Of a DNA stretch of 64,000 bases, positions 48,769 to 61,042 are shown piece by piece. The position numbers were made by a program, and so were the translations under genes. Source of the stretch: Mycobacterium lepraemurium (GTDB lineage: Bacteria > Actinomycetota > Actinomycetes > Mycobacteriales > Mycobacteriaceae); contig CP021238.1 of assembly GCA_002291465.1 (NCBI GenBank), positions 2,418,001 through 2,482,000 of the forward strand, in the 5' to 3' direction. Each line of letters begins with the position of its first letter. Within the stretch, counting starts at the first letter, position 1. Below the pieces are notes generated by a model. The model saw only the letters and a program-made list of their open reading frames with translations, did no database searches and had not been told where the DNA came from.

Positions 48769-50866
48769 ATGGATGCGCCCGCCGTAACCGCCTATGCCGC
48801 GCAACTTCTCGAGATCGGTGAGCCGAACGACGAGTTGACGTTACAGCGGCTGCGAGCCAAACCGTGCGTAGAGTTCATCGACCGCCTCGATGCACAGTTG
48901 GCCAACCTCGGCAGCCTTCGTCCCGCCCCGCCGCCTGAGCTTCTTACGGAGCCGGGCCGATGGGCTTACTACCCTTGGCGGCGCACCGCCGTGGCGGTGC
49001 TGGGCCCGCGCGGATACCGCGAGGGCCGGTTGGACCGCAACCGCAACAACATCACGCCGCAAGACCAGGAAAAGCTTGGCACGCTGAGTATCGGCGTGGC
49101 GGGACTGAGCGTCGGGCACGTGATCGCACACACCCTGGCCGCCCAGGGACCGGGTGGCTGCCTCCGCCTGGCCGACTTCGATCACATCGAACTTTCGAAC
49201 CTGAATCGGGTGCCGGCAACGGTGTTCGACCTCGGCCTCAACAAGGCACGGGTGGCCGCGCGGAGAATCGCCGAGCTCGATCCCTATATCGACGTCGAAA
49301 TATTCGACGCGGGACTCGTTCTGGACAACGTCGACGCATTCCTTTGACGGGCTGGACATCAAGGCCGCCCTTCGGGAAGCTGCGCGCGTCCGCCGGATTC
49401 CGGTGTTGATGGCTACCAGCGATCGCGGGTTGGTCGACGTGGAACGCTTCGATCAAGAACCTGCGCGCCCGATCCTGCATGGCTTGATGGGCGATCTCGA
49501 CATTGGGTTACTTCCCAGCATGACCAGCCGCGAAAAGGTGCGACGCATCCTCGGTTACCTTGAAGCTGAACAATTATCGTCGCGCGGCGCGGCGTCGCTG
49601 ATCGAGGTCGACCGCACGCTGTCGACCTGGCCGCAGTTGGCCTCGGATGTGGTACTGGGAGCGGCGGCGCTGGCCGAGGCCGTATGTCGCATCGGACTCG
49701 CCGAGAAGCTGCGCTCGGGCCGCACTCGTATCGATATCGGCTCGGCGTTCGATCACCTCGACGAGCCCCACGTAGCGCGGCGCGGTCCCGTACTGGTGGA
49801 CGGTCACGACCCGCTGGAACTGCCCGGGATGGCAGGGGTCATCGCCGGCGCGGCGATTCGTGCACCGTCCGGCGGAAACTTACAGCCGTGGCATGTCCAG
49901 GCCGGACCCACCGGCATCACCATCGACATTGCCCCCCAACAGACTTCGACCATGGACGTCGGCTTCCGTGGCAGTGCGGTCGCGGTGGGCGCTGCCCTGC
50001 TCAACGCAAAAATCGCCGCGGATGCCCACCACGTTCTCGGCCCGGTCAAACTCGAGGAGCAGGTCGATGGCTCACTGTTGCGCGCCACCCTGAAAATGGC
50101 CGATGGCACCGACCCCGGCCTGGCGCGGCTCTATCAACCGATGCTGCAACGCGAAACCAACCGGCACCATGGAAAGCCAGAAGCGATCGACCCCTCCCTC
50201 GTCGAGGCACTCAGCACCGCAGCGCAACGGGAAGGCGCGCAACTGCATCTGCTCACACAGAAAGACCAGATATCGCGTGCAGCAATGCTTTTGGGTGAAT
50301 CCGACCGTATTCGCTACCTGACGTCGCAACTGCACCAATAGATGATCTCCGAACTGCGCTGGCCCGACGATGCCGATCCCAACACCGGTATCGATGTGCG
50401 CAGCCTCGAACTCGATGCGGGCGACTTGGCCATGCTGGATATTCTGCGACGCACGGACATCATGGCGCACCTCGCCGAGTGGAACGCGGGCAGCGCACTG
50501 GGCGACGACATCCGCAACCGGCTACTAGCCAGTTCTGCACTGGCCGCAATCACCGTGCCGGGCCGGGACCTCCGAGACTACGCACGTGGCGGAGCGGCCG
50601 TCGAACTGGTCTGGATCATCGCGCAGCGGGCGGAGCTCGCGGTGCAGCCGGTTTCGCCGGTATTCCTGTACGCCCACACCCGAACCGAGTTCGAGGAACT
50701 TTCGCTCCAGTTCGCTGATGAGCTAATGCAATTGGAACGCGGTTTTCGCAGTTTGGTCGACATTCCAGCAGACGAGTCAGCCGTGCTCCTACTCCGGTTC
50801 ACCGCGGGACCACCGGCATCGGTGGCGAGCCGGCGAAGCATCGATCGAGCCCGGGTGCTCAGTTGA
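48769..50866 (+). pseudogene. Rv1355c-type ThiF/MoeB-like plus nitroreductase protein, broken
   Basis: Large two-domain protein, about 700 residues when intact (Mtb Rv1355c, MoeY, 715). The ThiF/E1-like half has LSIGVAGLSVGHVIAHTLA (nucleotide-binding glycine loop), DFDHIELSNLNR and NKARVAARRIAELDPYIDV; the C-terminal half is nitroreductase-like (AAIRAPSGGNLQPWHV, GFRGSAVAVGAALLNA). A lesion at about 49345 breaks the frame after VDAFL and appears to remove about ten residues (relatives read DGLDIVVEECDSLDIK here, from memory), including the Cys segment. TAG at 50339-50341 (QLHQ-stop-MISELRWP) then splits the C-terminal half. The activity of this family is not established. Confidence 0.75.
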
Positions 50867-50975
50867 GCCGTTGTATAAGGCACCGCTTCGGGATCCCAAG
50901 GCTGTCACGCACCCATTCCCGTGATGCGGCGCACAATGCCTGCCTTGCCCGTCGTAGGAGGCTACGGTAAGGGCA

Positions 50976-52840
50976 ATGTCGGGCACCTTGGACCACCTGG
51001 TCACCGCTGCCGCCGCGGAACTGATGGCGGCCACCGCGGCAGACGCCGCCCAGATCAGCGAACGGGTGCTCGCCGACCTCGTCAGCCACTTCGGCGTTAA
51101 TTTCGGGTTTCTGCGGCACAACGATCACACCATCCGCGCGACAGTGCTCGTTGCTGAATGGCCCCCGCACAACGTCGACCCCGACCCTCTCGGGGTGATC
51201 TATTTCGCCGACGCCGACTCTGTCTTCGCGCGGGTCGAGACGATGAAAGAACCCGATGTTCTACGTCCTGAACCGGCGAATGCCGACTATCAACGCAATA
51301 TCGAAGACGGCACCGGAATTCCCGAGGTCTCCCTGGCCGCCGTTCCGCTGCTGTCCGGAGATGTCACTACCGGGACCCTGGGATTCGTCAAGTTCGGCGA
51401 TCGCGAATGGCTATCGGAGGAGCTCAATGCGTTACAGGCGATCGCGGCACTCTTTGCGCAGCTGCAAGCCCGTGTCGTCGCCGAAGAGCAAATTCACTAT
51501 CTTGCCGCGCATGACGAACTTACCGGGCTGCTGAACCGCAGAGCGCTCATCGCACACCTCGACAAGCGGCTGGCGCCGGGACAGCCCGGCCCGGTTCCAG
51601 TCGTGTTCCTCGCGATCGACCGCTTCAAAGTCATCAACGGCCGCCTCGGCCAAGACGCCGGCGACCGATTCATCGACGCCTTCGCCGCGCTACTCCGCGA
51701 TGCCACCGAAATACCGTCCGTCATCGCCCGTTTTGGGGGCGACGAGTTCGGCGTCGTGCCGGCTGCGCCGATGGATGTCGAAGCGGCCGAAAGTTTTGCG
51801 CACTCATTGCACGAGCGGCTTCACCATCCGATCGCAATCGACGATAAAATGCTCAGCCGCACCGTTAGTATCGGTGTCGCGGCCGGCATACCGGGGACGA
51901 GAGCACGTCGGATTTGCTCCGCCGGGCGGACCAGGCCACCCGATCGGCCAAGGCCGCCGGCGGGAACAACGTCGCGACCTTCCGCCCGGAGATGTCGACA
52001 ATAGACACGATCCGCAACGACATCGAGCTGTACCTGGAAGGGATGATCGACGGCGGCAGCGGTGCGCTGGTCTTGCACTACCTGCCGGAGTTCGACATGC
52101 GTACCGGCGAGATCCTCGGCACCGAGGCGCTAACGCGTTGGCAACACCCCACTCTGGGCTTGTTGATGCCTGACTCGTTCATCCAGGTCGCTGAATCAAT
52201 CAACCTGGGTGCCAAATTTGGCCGCCTGGTCATGCGGTCAGCGTGTGCGCAATTCGGACGGTGGCGGTCACGCGGCGGCGGACAGGGAACCGTGCTGCGA
52301 ATCAACGTCTCGCCCGTCCAGCTGGTCACGGCCGGCATCGTTGACACCTTCGCGGCCACCCTCGACGAGTTCGGCCTCGATCCGAGCACCGTGTGCCTCG
52401 AGATCACCGAAAACGTTGTGGTCCAAGATATCGACGCGACACATCAGACGTTGTTCGGGCTGAAGGACATCGGAGTGCAGATCGCCATCGATGACTTCGG
52501 CACCGGTTACAGTGTGCTGACATACCTCAAATCGCTGCCCATCGATTCGCTCAAGGTCGACAAGGGTTTCGTTCAGAGCCTCGATACCAATCCCGGTGAC
52601 CTGGCAATCGTGCGTTCCACGCTGGCCCTCGCCGACGCGTTCGGGCTCGACGTTGTGGCCGAGGGTGTGGAAACGGTGGCAGCGGCCGAGACGCTGCTCA
52701 GCCTGGGCTGCCATCGCGCACAAGGCTTCCTGCTGTCACGCCCACTCGACAGCGCGGGTATGGAAGCGCTTCTGATCAAAGGCGCTATACCGATGAGGTT
52801 CTCGGACGGGGGCGCTCCCGAAAACCAGCACGTGGTCTAG
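50976..52840 (+). pseudogene. GAF-GGDEF-EAL cyclic-di-GMP enzyme (Rv1354c counterpart), frameshifted
   Basis: About 620 residues when joined, as Mtb Rv1354c (623). GAF domain residues 20-160, GGDEF domain with the intact RFGGDEFG motif, then EAL domain with TEALTRW, NVSPVQL, EITENVV, IDDFGTGYS, KVDKGF and AEGVET, i.e. all phosphodiesterase ligands. A single frameshift at about 51897 (PGTRAR against expected PGDESTSDLLRRADQA; one G lost from a G-run) cuts the end of the GGDEF domain and uncouples EAL. Mtb Rv1354c both makes and degrades c-di-GMP. A truncated GAF-GGDEF piece could still be produced; a free EAL piece would need reinitiation. Confidence 0.8.
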
Positions 52841-52858
52841 CAGCAGGGCATCAGACAC

Positions 52859-53578
52859 CTATTCCGATAGGCGGCTGAGGATTTCGGTGTTCTCAGCACA
52901 CATCAACTTGAATTGCGCCGGATCGGCATGGGCGGCGAGGGTGCGGCGATCCCACCACATCACCTTGGTTCGGTAGTTCTCGTTGGGATAGGCCGCCGCC
53001 GGCACCCGAAACGCCGCCACACCGCCGGAGGACTGCCACTGCTCGAGCACGTGCACCGCCGCGGTGGCCATGACAAACTGGGCACCGAGCAGTGTCATCG
53101 TCAGCAACGCGGTGCGGACCAGCACGGTGGTAAGGGCCCGATTGCCGTATTCGCGGGAATTAGTGCATGCGCTTTTCACTTCCACGACGCCAAAGGGAAT
53201 CCGGTTGGCAATCATGTAGCGCAGCAGCGGAAGCCCAGGGTTTCCTTTCCACTCCTGCAGGGCGTGCGAGTCCTCCGGTGACCGCAACGGCCCCACCACA
53301 CGGGTCCCCCCGACGACCCGACCTTGGGGGTCAAGCGCGGCAAATAACAGGGTCGTGTCGGCGCCATCCCTGATCCGCTCCAGGTCGAGCACCCAGTCCA
53401 GGCCGTGCTTGCGATAACTCTCGAGTGCGCCGTCCAGATATTGATTCCACAATTCGGGCTCCGCTTCCGGCGTCGACGCGGTGACCCGACAACCCGTCGC
53501 CTGGTCCTACCAGCCGAATCCGGTCTCCGGCCACGAGCCGTCGTTAATCTCCCTTGCCGCGAGCTGAGCCGCTTCCAT
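52859..53578 (-). pseudogene. GNAT/autoinducer-synthase-like acyltransferase, nonsense mutation
   Basis: From ATG 53578 (MEAAQLAAREINDGSWPETGFGW) the frame meets TAG at 53517-53519 after 20 codons, then continues as DQATGCRVTAS and WNQYLDGALESYRKHGLDWVLDLERI to the stop at 52859. Features recall N-acyl amino acid synthase or LuxI-like GNAT folds: TLLFAALDPQGRVVGGTRVVGP, FGVVEVKSACTN and PNENYRTKVMWWDRRTL. About 240 residues when intact. It is convergent with the c-di-GMP gene, 18 bases apart. I cannot name a substrate; TTG 53452 could start a shortened protein. Confidence 0.5.
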
Positions 53579-53956
53579 GTTTACCTCCACTCATTTGCCG
53601 TACGATCCGAGCCATTTTTGACCGAGCCGCAACACCAATTTGTATGTTAATAAGACTCGTGACAAATAACCAAGGTGATTGTGGCGCAAGCAGCTAATTA
53701 CGTCCCTCCGGCTCGGGCAAGAAGTTGCACGGCGCGCTTGCTCAGCGGCGCATGGGATTTGGCGAATAGAATAGAACAGCTACTGTTCAGTAACCGCGGT
53801 CGCGGCCGATTTATGGTTAACACCGGTCCCGGCCAGAGCATGGAAAATGTGGCGTGCAGCGACGAATCTTCCCCAATCGTCTGTGCCGATGATTTGACGC
53901 CCAACGGTGACAACAGGCGTTGCCTATTTCGATCGCCGCCGCAGTAGCGTAACCGC
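53579..53956. other. AT-richer intergenic region
   Basis: 378 bases between the acyltransferase-like pseudogene and the Rv1638A-like gene, clearly richer in A and T than its surroundings. No coding region is supported. It contains GAACAG-CTA-CTGTTC (53774-53788), an inverted repeat with 6-base arms. It should hold promoters for both divergent genes and may mark the edge of the inserted Rv1353c-Rv1355c-like block. Confidence 0.45.
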
Positions 53957-54193
53957 ATGCCCGACGAATCAGCTATGCCGGCCGACGCCGGCTACGACAA
54001 CGCCGGCGTGCCCACCTTCGATTCCGTCCAGGACAAGATCGAGGCGCGCTACGCGACGGCGCAGGGCGCCGCCGACCTCGACGCGGAATCGTCCGAAGGC
54101 CGATCGGTCGCCGAGCAGTACGACGAGCGGCAATGCGCCGCCGCACGGCGGCTGGCCCAGATCCGCGGGTCCATGCGGCCGCAGCAGGATTGA
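53957..54193 (+). CDS. small conserved actinobacterial protein (Rv1638A-like)
   Basis: 78 residues, acidic and probably soluble and helical (VQDKIEARYATAQGAADLDAESSEGRSVAEQYDERQCAAARRLAQIR). No known domain. It keeps the position next to uvrA that a similar small gene has in Mtb, ending one base from the convergent uvrA stop. Normal codon use and conservation of position support it as real; function unknown. Confidence 0.7.
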   Translation: MPDESAMPADAGYDNAGVPTFDSVQDKIEARYATAQGAADLDAESSEGRSVAEQYDERQCAAARRLAQIRGSMRPQQD

Positions 54194-54194
54194 C

Positions 54195-57110
<2,916 letters not shown>

Positions 57111-57166
57111 GCTGCCCTCTCTCAATGAATCCGCTCCGTACAGCCGGTGTGCGCACGGCGCATTCC

Positions 57167-57189
57167 ATGCTAGGTGCCCATACCGACAA
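57167..57189 (-). promoter_or_regulatory. PafBC (RecA-NDp) type promoter of uvrA
   Basis: On the minus strand TTGTCGGTA (57189-57181), 8 bases, then TAGCAT (57172-57167). The known mycobacterial RecA/LexA-independent DNA-damage promoter reads TTGTCRGTG-N8-TANNAT, so this matches at all but one fixed base with exact spacing. It predicts damage induction of uvrA through PafBC, consistent with uvrA belonging to that regulon in Mtb. Confidence 0.75.
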
Positions 57190-57217
57190 GCAACGTTTGA
57201 CCAGTAACGTGGCCGCT

Positions 57218-57904
57218 ATGACTGCCTCGGTTGTTCCCAGCGACCAGTACACCGGACACGTCGATCCGGGCGCCGCGGCCCGCCGGACCCTATCCGGCGC
57301 CACGATCATAAAGGCGTCGGTGGGCCCGATGGACAACAACGCGTACCTGGTGACGTGTTCCGCGACCGGCGAAACACTGCTGATCGACGCCGCCAACGAC
57401 GCCGACGTGTTGATCGGCCTGATCCGCGAATACGCCCCCAAGCTGTCGCTGATCGTGACCAGCCACCAGCACTTCGATCACTGGCAGGCGCTGGCCGACG
57501 TCACCGCCGCCACCGGGGCGCCCACCGCCGCCAACGAGAACGACGCCGACCCGCTGCCGGTCAAACCGGATCGTTTGCTGGCGGGCGGGGACACCGTGCG
57601 CATCGGGGAGCTGACGTTCGACGTCATCCACCTGCGCGGGCACACTCCCGGCTCGATCGCGCTGGCCCTGGACGGGGCCGCGACCGGCGGGGTCACCCAG
57701 TTGTTCACCGGCGACTGCCTGTTCCCCGGCGGGGTGGGCAAGACGTGGCAGCCCGGCGACTTCGACCAGCTGATCGACGACGTCACCACCCGGGTGTTCG
57801 ACGTGTACGACGACTCCACCGTCGTCTACCCCGGGCACGGCGACGACACCGTGTTGGGCAACGAACGCCCCCACCTCAGCGAATGGCGCGAGCGGGGCTG
57901 GTAA
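57218..57904 (+). CDS. metallo-beta-lactamase-fold hydrolase (Rv1637c counterpart)
   Basis: 228 residues from ATG 57218 (MTASVVPSDQYTGHVD). Glyoxalase II-like metal site: TSHQHFDHW (HxHxDH), RGHTPGSIAL, FTGDCLFPGGVGKTW and YPGHGDDT. Probably a soluble thioester or other small-molecule hydrolase with two Zn ions; the substrate is unknown. Divergent from uvrA as in Mtb. An in-frame GTG at 57209 could add three residues. Confidence 0.85.
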   Translation: MTASVVPSDQYTGHVDPGAAARRTLSGATIIKASVGPMDNNAYLVTCSATGETLLIDAANDADVLIGLIREYAPKLSLIVTSHQHFDHWQALADVTAATGAPTAANENDADPLPVKPDRLLAGGDTVRIGELTFDVIHLRGHTPGSIALALDGAATGGVTQLFTGDCLFPGGVGKTWQPGDFDQLIDDVTTRVFDVYDDSTVVYPGHGDDTVLGNERPHLSEWRERGW

Positions 57905-57921
57905 CGGTCAACCGGTAGCGG

Positions 57922-58365
57922 TCACGAGGTGGTGTGCACGATCAGCACGTCGGTCTTGGCCCGCCGCGACACGTTGGCCGGCACCGAGCCCAGCAGCCGT
58001 CCGGCGATGGTGCTCAGACCGACGTTGCCGACCACCAGCAGGTCCGCCTGCTCCTCCTCGGCGAGGTGCAGGAGTGCATCCACCGGGGCCCCCACGATGG
58101 GGCGCTCGTCGACGTTCTTCGCGCCGGCCTGGTGGGCGCGCTCCTTGGCGTCGCGCAGAATCGCATAGATCGGCGCGGTGCCCGACACCTTGTAGCTTTC
58201 TTCTCGCAGGGCGTTGGCGGCCCAGGCGTCCTCATGCTGGGGCAAGTACGCCGAGGCCACGATCAGCTTGGCGTCCGGTCCGGCGATCTGCGCCGCCCGC
58301 TCTACCGCACGCATCGACGAGTCCGAGCCATCGGTTCCTACCACGACAGTCCGATAGGCGCCCAT
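57922..58365 (-). CDS. universal stress protein, cAMP-binding type (Rv1636 counterpart)
   Basis: 147 residues, single USP domain: VVVGTDGSDSSMRAVERAA at the start and the nucleotide-binding pattern G-x2-G-x9-GS in VVGNVGLSTIAGRLLGSVP. Mtb Rv1636 is reported to bind cAMP in preference to ATP and may buffer it. It is intact here although the nearby Rv1647-type cyclase is dead. Convergent with the MBL-fold gene (17-base gap). Confidence 0.9.
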   Translation of the reverse strand: MGAYRTVVVGTDGSDSSMRAVERAAQIAGPDAKLIVASAYLPQHEDAWAANALREESYKVSGTAPIYAILRDAKERAHQAGAKNVDERPIVGAPVDALLHLAEEEQADLLVVGNVGLSTIAGRLLGSVPANVSRRAKTDVLIVHTTS

Positions 58366-58381
58366 TTACCCTCCCAGTGTA

Positions 58382-58397
58382 GGTTGGTCAGCCAACC
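58382..58397. promoter_or_regulatory. inverted repeat upstream of the universal stress protein gene
   Basis: GGTTGG-TCAG-CCAACC, a perfect 6-base-arm palindrome 17 bases before the USP start, in the 286-base divergent gap shared with capA. It could be an operator or a 5' leader hairpin. Confidence 0.35.
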
Positions 58398-58651
58398 CAA
58401 GACAGTATCGCGTTTGCTCGATGCTGAGGAGGTAGATCAGCGACACGGTGTGGCGCGACGGGTTTGCCAATTTGGCGCGCCCGGCTGCGGCAACGGACAA
58501 TTTCGCCGATGCCAAAACAATCCGATCCCCGAGGGCAGCGCGGAAAGCATTGCATTACGCCGCTTTTCGCCAATTCCGAGGCCGACGGCGAATACCCCGG
58601 CGGCTGTTTTGTGAGCCGCCGCACCGGGCGCGCCCTAGAGTAACAAGCATC

Positions 58652-60238
58652 ATGTCCATGCCCACCCTCGAGCCGACTTTCGAGTCGGGCGCCGGGGATA
58701 TCGTCGCCGAACCTGCGCCTCGCCGGCCGCGGGGAAGGTTGCTCGATCCGTGGGCGATTGCGGTGCTCGCCACCGCGCTCAGCGCCGCCTGGGCGTGCCG
58801 ACCGTCGCTGTGGTTCGACGAGGGGGCGACGATCTCGGCCGCCGCCAGCCGGACACTGCCCGAGTTGTGGCGGCTGCTCGGACATATCGACGCCGTCCAC
58901 GGGGCCTATTACCTGCTGATGCACGGCTGGTTCGCGCTGTTCCCGCCCACCGAGTTCTTCTCCCGGTTACCCAGCGCCCTGGCGGTCGGAGCCGCGTCCG
59001 CCGGTGTCACGGTGTTCACCAGGCAGTTCGCCCCCCGGCCGATGGCGGTGTGCGTGGGCGCCGTGTTCGCCCTGCTGCCCCGCATGACGTGGGCGGGCAT
59101 GGAGGCGCGCCCGTACGCGTTCGTGGCCGCCGCCGCCGTCTGGCTGGCCGTGTTGTTCGTCGCCGCGGTCCGGCGCGGCGCGCCCCGCCGGTGGGTCGGC
59201 TACGCGTTGGCGTTGATGCTGGCGATCCTGCTCAACCTCAACATGGTGCTGATGGTGCCGGTGTACGGCGTGATGCTGCCGCTGCTCACGGCCCGCGGCG
59301 CGCGCAGGTCCGCGGCGTTGTGGTGGGCCGGCAGCTCGGCCGTCGCCGTCGGGGCGATGACGCCGTTCCTGCTGTTCGCGCACAACCAGGTCTGGCAGGT
59401 CAACTGGATCTACCCGGTGAGCTGGCATTACGCGTTCGACATCATCTTGCGCCAGTATTTCGACCACAGCGTCGCGCTGGCCGTGCTGAGCGCCGTGCTG
59501 ATCGTGGCGGCGGCGGTGGCCCGGCTTGCCGGGGTGCCGGCGCCGGCCGGCGACCTGCGCCGGTTGTTGATCCTCTGCGCGGCCTGGATGGTGATCCCCA
59601 CCGCGCTGGTGGTTGTCTACTCGGCCGCCGTCGGCGAACCGATCTACTACCCGCGCTATCTGATCTTCACCGCGCCCGCAATGGCCATCGTGCTGGCCGT
59701 CTGCATCGTCACGCTGGCCCGCCGCCCCTGGCCGATCGCCGCCGCGGTGCTGCTGTGCGCCGTTGCCGCGCTGCCGAATTACCTGTTCGTGCAACGCTGG
59801 CCGTACGCCAAGGAGGGCTGGGACTACAGCCAGGTCGCCGACCTGATCGGCTCGCACGCCGCACCCGGCGACTGTCTGCTGGTGGACAACACCGTGCCGT
59901 GGCGGCCCGGCCCGATCCGCGCGCTGCTGGCCACCCGGCCCACGGCGTTCCGGTCACTGATCGACGTCGAACGCGGCGCATACGGCCCCAGGGTCGGGGC
60001 GCTGTGGGACGGCCACGTCGCCATCTGGCTGACCACGGCCAAAATCAACAAATGCTCGACCATCTGGACGATCACCAATAAGGACAACTCGCTGCCCGAC
60101 CATCAGTCCGGGCAATCGCTGCCACCGGGAAGCGCATTCGGGCAGGCCCCCGCATATCGATTCCCCGGCTATCTCGGCTTCCACATCGTCGAGCGGTGGC
60201 AATTCCACTACTCGCAGGTTGTCAAGTCCACCCGCTGA
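58652..60238 (+). CDS. capA: GT-C mannosyltransferase of LAM capping (CapA, Rv1635c counterpart)
   Basis: 528 residues from ATG 58652 (MSMPTLEPTFESGAGD). A polytopic membrane protein with about nine to ten hydrophobic segments and the GT-C acidic motif in the first outer loop (PSLWFDEGATISAAASR), followed by a hydrophilic C-terminal domain. In Mtb this enzyme adds the first mannose of the lipoarabinomannan cap from polyprenyl-phosphomannose at the outer face of the membrane. Intact, so mannose-capped LAM is probably kept despite decay around it. Divergent from the USP gene. Confidence 0.85.
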   Translation: MSMPTLEPTFESGAGDIVAEPAPRRPRGRLLDPWAIAVLATALSAAWACRPSLWFDEGATISAAASRTLPELWRLLGHIDAVHGAYYLLMHGWFALFPPTEFFSRLPSALAVGAASAGVTVFTRQFAPRPMAVCVGAVFALLPRMTWAGMEARPYAFVAAAAVWLAVLFVAAVRRGAPRRWVGYALALMLAILLNLNMVLMVPVYGVMLPLLTARGARRSAALWWAGSSAVAVGAMTPFLLFAHNQVWQVNWIYPVSWHYAFDIILRQYFDHSVALAVLSAVLIVAAAVARLAGVPAPAGDLRRLLILCAAWMVIPTALVVVYSAAVGEPIYYPRYLIFTAPAMAIVLAVCIVTLARRPWPIAAAVLLCAVAALPNYLFVQRWPYAKEGWDYSQVADLIGSHAAPGDCLLVDNTVPWRPGPIRALLATRPTAFRSLIDVERGAYGPRVGALWDGHVAIWLTTAKINKCSTIWTITNKDNSLPDHQSGQSLPPGSAFGQAPAYRFPGYLGFHIVERWQFHYSQVVKSTR

Positions 60239-60290
60239 CGACGACGGCCGCCGGCCGCGTGAAGTACCGGATGCTGGGTAGCTTGACGGC

Positions 60291-61013
60291 ATGCAGATCT
60301 GGCTGACCGGGGCGCCGCTGCTGGGCGGCAGCGTGCAGAGCGCGCGGCATGCCGTCGAACTGTTCGCGGCGTTCGGGTCGACGGCGCTCATCGGGCTGGA
60401 GCGCACCATCCAGGGCAAGAGCGCCGGTTTGCGGACGTAGACAATCGTGGGCACCTCCTCGGCGCTGATCATGTTGGTCAGCAAGTACGGCTTCAGCGAC
60501 GTGCTGTCGGCGGGCAGCATCGTGCTATGCCCGTCTCGCGTTGCGGCCCAAGTGGTTTCCGGGATCGGATTCCTCAGTGCCGGCATCATCATCACCCGGC
60601 GCGGTGCGGTGCACGGTCTTACCACGGCGGCCGCGGTGTGGGAATCGGCGGCCATCGGTTTGGCCACCGGCGCGGGCCTGCTGCTGCTGGCGATCGCGGT
60701 CGGCGGGCTGCACTTCGTGAGCGCGCTGGCGTTCAATGCGGTGGAACGCCAACTCAATGTGCGGCTGCGCGGCACGGTCCGGTTGCGCATCATCTACGCC
60801 AACGGCCGCGGCGTGCTGCGCGAGTTGCTGCGTCTTTCCGGGCAGCGCGACTGGCAGCTCACCGAGCTCGACGCCGACCCGCACGACATCGACGACGGCG
60901 AAGTCGCGGTGTCAATGACGTTGTCGGGAGCCAAGATCGCCGATGCGGCGCACGTCTTCGCCGAGGTGGACGGGGTCGCCGCGGTGCTGTCGGCCGATGA
61001 CGCGACGGACTGA
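60291..61013 (+). pseudogene. MgtC/SapB-family membrane protein, nonsense mutation
   Basis: From ATG 60291: AVELFAAFGSTALIGLERTIQGKSAGLRT, then TAG at 60438-60440, then TIVGTSSALIMLVSKYGF, the family hallmark VVSGIGFLSAGIII, HGLTTAAAVWESAAIGLATG, and a C-terminal ACT-like cytoplasmic domain (TVRLRIIYANGRGVLRELLRL). About 240 residues when intact. MgtC-type proteins support growth at low Mg and in macrophages by modulating F1Fo-ATPase or ion balance. The stop falls between the first and second helices. A GTG 60447 start downstream would lack helix 1, so loss of function is likely. Confidence 0.8.
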
Positions 61014-61042
61014 ATTCAGCCGACGTTGCCGACCGGCTGCGC

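Noticed and set aside
53774..53788. GAACAG-CTA-CTGTTC as a LexA (SOS) box
   Set aside because: The mycobacterial LexA box is TCGAAC-N4-GTTCGA; here GAAC and GTTC are 7 bases apart.
57111..57217. LexA box controlling uvrA
   Set aside because: No GAAC-N4-GTTC core is present; the PafBC-type promoter explains damage control better.
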